Part shown: one piece after another, positions 29,025-29,917 of the stretch
How the letters are laid out: every line of letters begins with the position of its first letter
Position numbering within the stretch: the first letter of the stretch is position 1
Origin: a virus
Length of the DNA: 29,917 nt
Virus record (IMG/VR): IMGVR_UViG_3300046028_002299
Span: 1-29,917 of that record
Strand: one strand, 5' to 3'
Position numbers and translations under genes: made by a program
Notes under the pieces: model-generated
What the model saw: only the letters and a program-made list of their open reading frames with translations
Database searches by the model: none
Told to the model about the DNA's origin: nothing

Positions 29025-29917
29025 TTAAATTTTAGCCTTTAATTCAGCAATTTCAACAGCTTGAGCCTTAACAATCTCATGCAACTCCTGTATGGCTGCT
29101 GTCAAAGTTGCTGTTAAGAATGAAGTGTCAATACCTTGTGGCTTAATATTACCTTCTTCATCTAAAGCATCTTTTTCACCATTAACTGCATCAGGACAGA
29201 CTTCTGCAAGCTCGTGGGCAATAAAACCTTGTGATGATTCACCTGATGCTTTCCAAACATAAGTGCATGGTTTTAACAAGGCAACTTTATCTAAAGCACC
29301 TGTCATTGGAGCAATATTTTCTTTTAGACGATAATCTGAAGATGTTGTGTAGCTTACAGTTGTTGTGCTTGCTTGAACAATTCTACCAATTAAATTACCG
29401 CCATATCCAAATTGCATATAGTTTGAATCGTTACTAGAACCAGCAACAGATGAATGGTTTACTGTAATTCTTGAATTATTTGCAGCAGATGTTTCAACAG
29501 TAGTTGATAAAGTGTTAGCAATTCCAGCACTTGTAGTCCCTATTTGCAAGTTACCTGAGCTATCTATTCTCATGCGTTCTGCGTTGAAACCGCCATTAGG
29601 ATTTGTATAAAAAGCTAATGTTCCACCACTTGAGCCTTGACCTGCAATCCTAGCAACACTAGAAGAATAATCAATATAAGCACCAGCTTGGTCTAATGAT
29701 GTTGCTTGACCTGTAAATTTACCAGCACCAACGACCATTAGTTTTTCATTAGGACTACTTGTACCAAGACCTAGGTTGCCAGAGGTATCTAATCTCATGC
29801 GTGCTGAGTTATTAGCATAAAAGTCTACTGGGTGATTTGTAGTTGTTCCAATAGAAGCAACACCACCAGTTGAATTGTAAATAATAGTATTTACAGTTCC
29901 ATCATTAACCCCTCCTT
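29025..29917 (-). CDS. Tail fibre with C-terminal S74 self-cleaving chaperone, partial
   Basis: Open to the right edge, so the N-terminus is missing; at least 297 codons. Counting from an internal Met at 29798, repeats read MRLDTSGNLGLGTSSP and MRIDSSGNLQIGT, then the chaperone domain begins at SSDYRLKEN, with the catalytic pair S154 and K159 of the S74 family, followed by PCTYVW, GFIAHELAEVCPDAV and a terminal coiled coil (ATLTAAIQELHEIV). The domain trimerises the fibre and cuts itself off. It binds the host receptor. Downstream gene: HNH endonuclease. Confidence 0.93.
   Translation of the reverse strand, partial: GGVNDGTVNTIIYNSTGGVASIGTTTNHPVDFYANNSARMRLDTSGNLGLGTSSPNEKLMVVGAGKFTGQATSLDQAGAYIDYSSSVARIAGQGSSGGTLAFYTNPNGGFNAERMRIDSSGNLQIGTTSAGIANTLSTTVETSAANNSRITVNHSSVAGSSNDSNYMQFGYGGNLIGRIVQASTTTVSYTTSSDYRLKENIAPMTGALDKVALLKPCTYVWKASGESSQGFIAHELAEVCPDAVNGEKDALDEEGNIKPQGIDTSFLTATLTAAIQELHEIVKAQAVEIAELKAKI

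Noticed and set aside
1-29917. CRISPR arrays, insertion sequences or a prophage integration module
   Set aside because: No regularly spaced repeats, transposase or integrase genes were seen on either strand.

Overview
The window looks like most of the genome of a lytic, tailed, AT-rich double-stranded DNA phage of the short-tailed (T7-like, podovirus) type, resembling marine podoviruses such as those of Pelagibacter or other aquatic bacteria. The evidence is a T7-type replication set (primase-helicase, family A DNA polymerase, ssDNA-binding protein, 5'-3' exonuclease), a T7-like tail and ejection-protein gene order, a TerS/TerL pair, a class II ribonucleotide reductase, and no integrase, CRISPR array, tRNA or rRNA. 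The host assignment is inference.

The map has two opposed blocks. Minus-strand late genes lie at both ends. At the left are TerS (1963-2346), TerL (720-1973) and the start of an HExxH-type protein cut at base 1. At the right the block enters at 29917 inside a tail fibre with an S74-type C-terminus. It continues leftwards through an HNH endonuclease, small virion-region genes, T7 gp11-like and gp12-like tail tube genes, a short fibre, gp13/14/15/16-position ejection proteins, two holins and an M15 endolysin ending at 17210. The plus-strand block (3128-17157) carries about 17 very small early genes, then replication, nuclease and nucleotide metabolism genes, most overlapping by ATGA or TAATG. 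Portal, scaffold and major capsid genes are absent from the window. The late genes run off both edges in the same map direction, so on a circular map the missing capsid module would sit between the right and left edges.

No single-subunit T7-type RNA polymerase gene is visible. Instead there are host-type promoters. Two nearly ideal minus-strand promoters (TTGACA, 17 bp, TATAAT, with extended -10 TGn) precede TerS and the gp11-like gene. Several weaker ones with the same geometry sit on the plus strand, including one placed so close to the DNA polymerase ATG that the transcript would be leaderless. The 781-base gap at 2347-3127 between the divergent blocks holds the TerS promoter, the early promoter, several operator-like dyads, a DnaA-box match, an AT-rich stretch with repeats and a C-tract. 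It is the likely control region and a candidate replication origin or packaging region.

How it works together (inference): host RNA polymerase starts rightward early transcription at about 3.1 kb, making small takeover proteins and then the replisome and the B12-dependent RNR. Late leftward promoters then make terminase, virion and lysis proteins. The blocks converge at 17158-17209.
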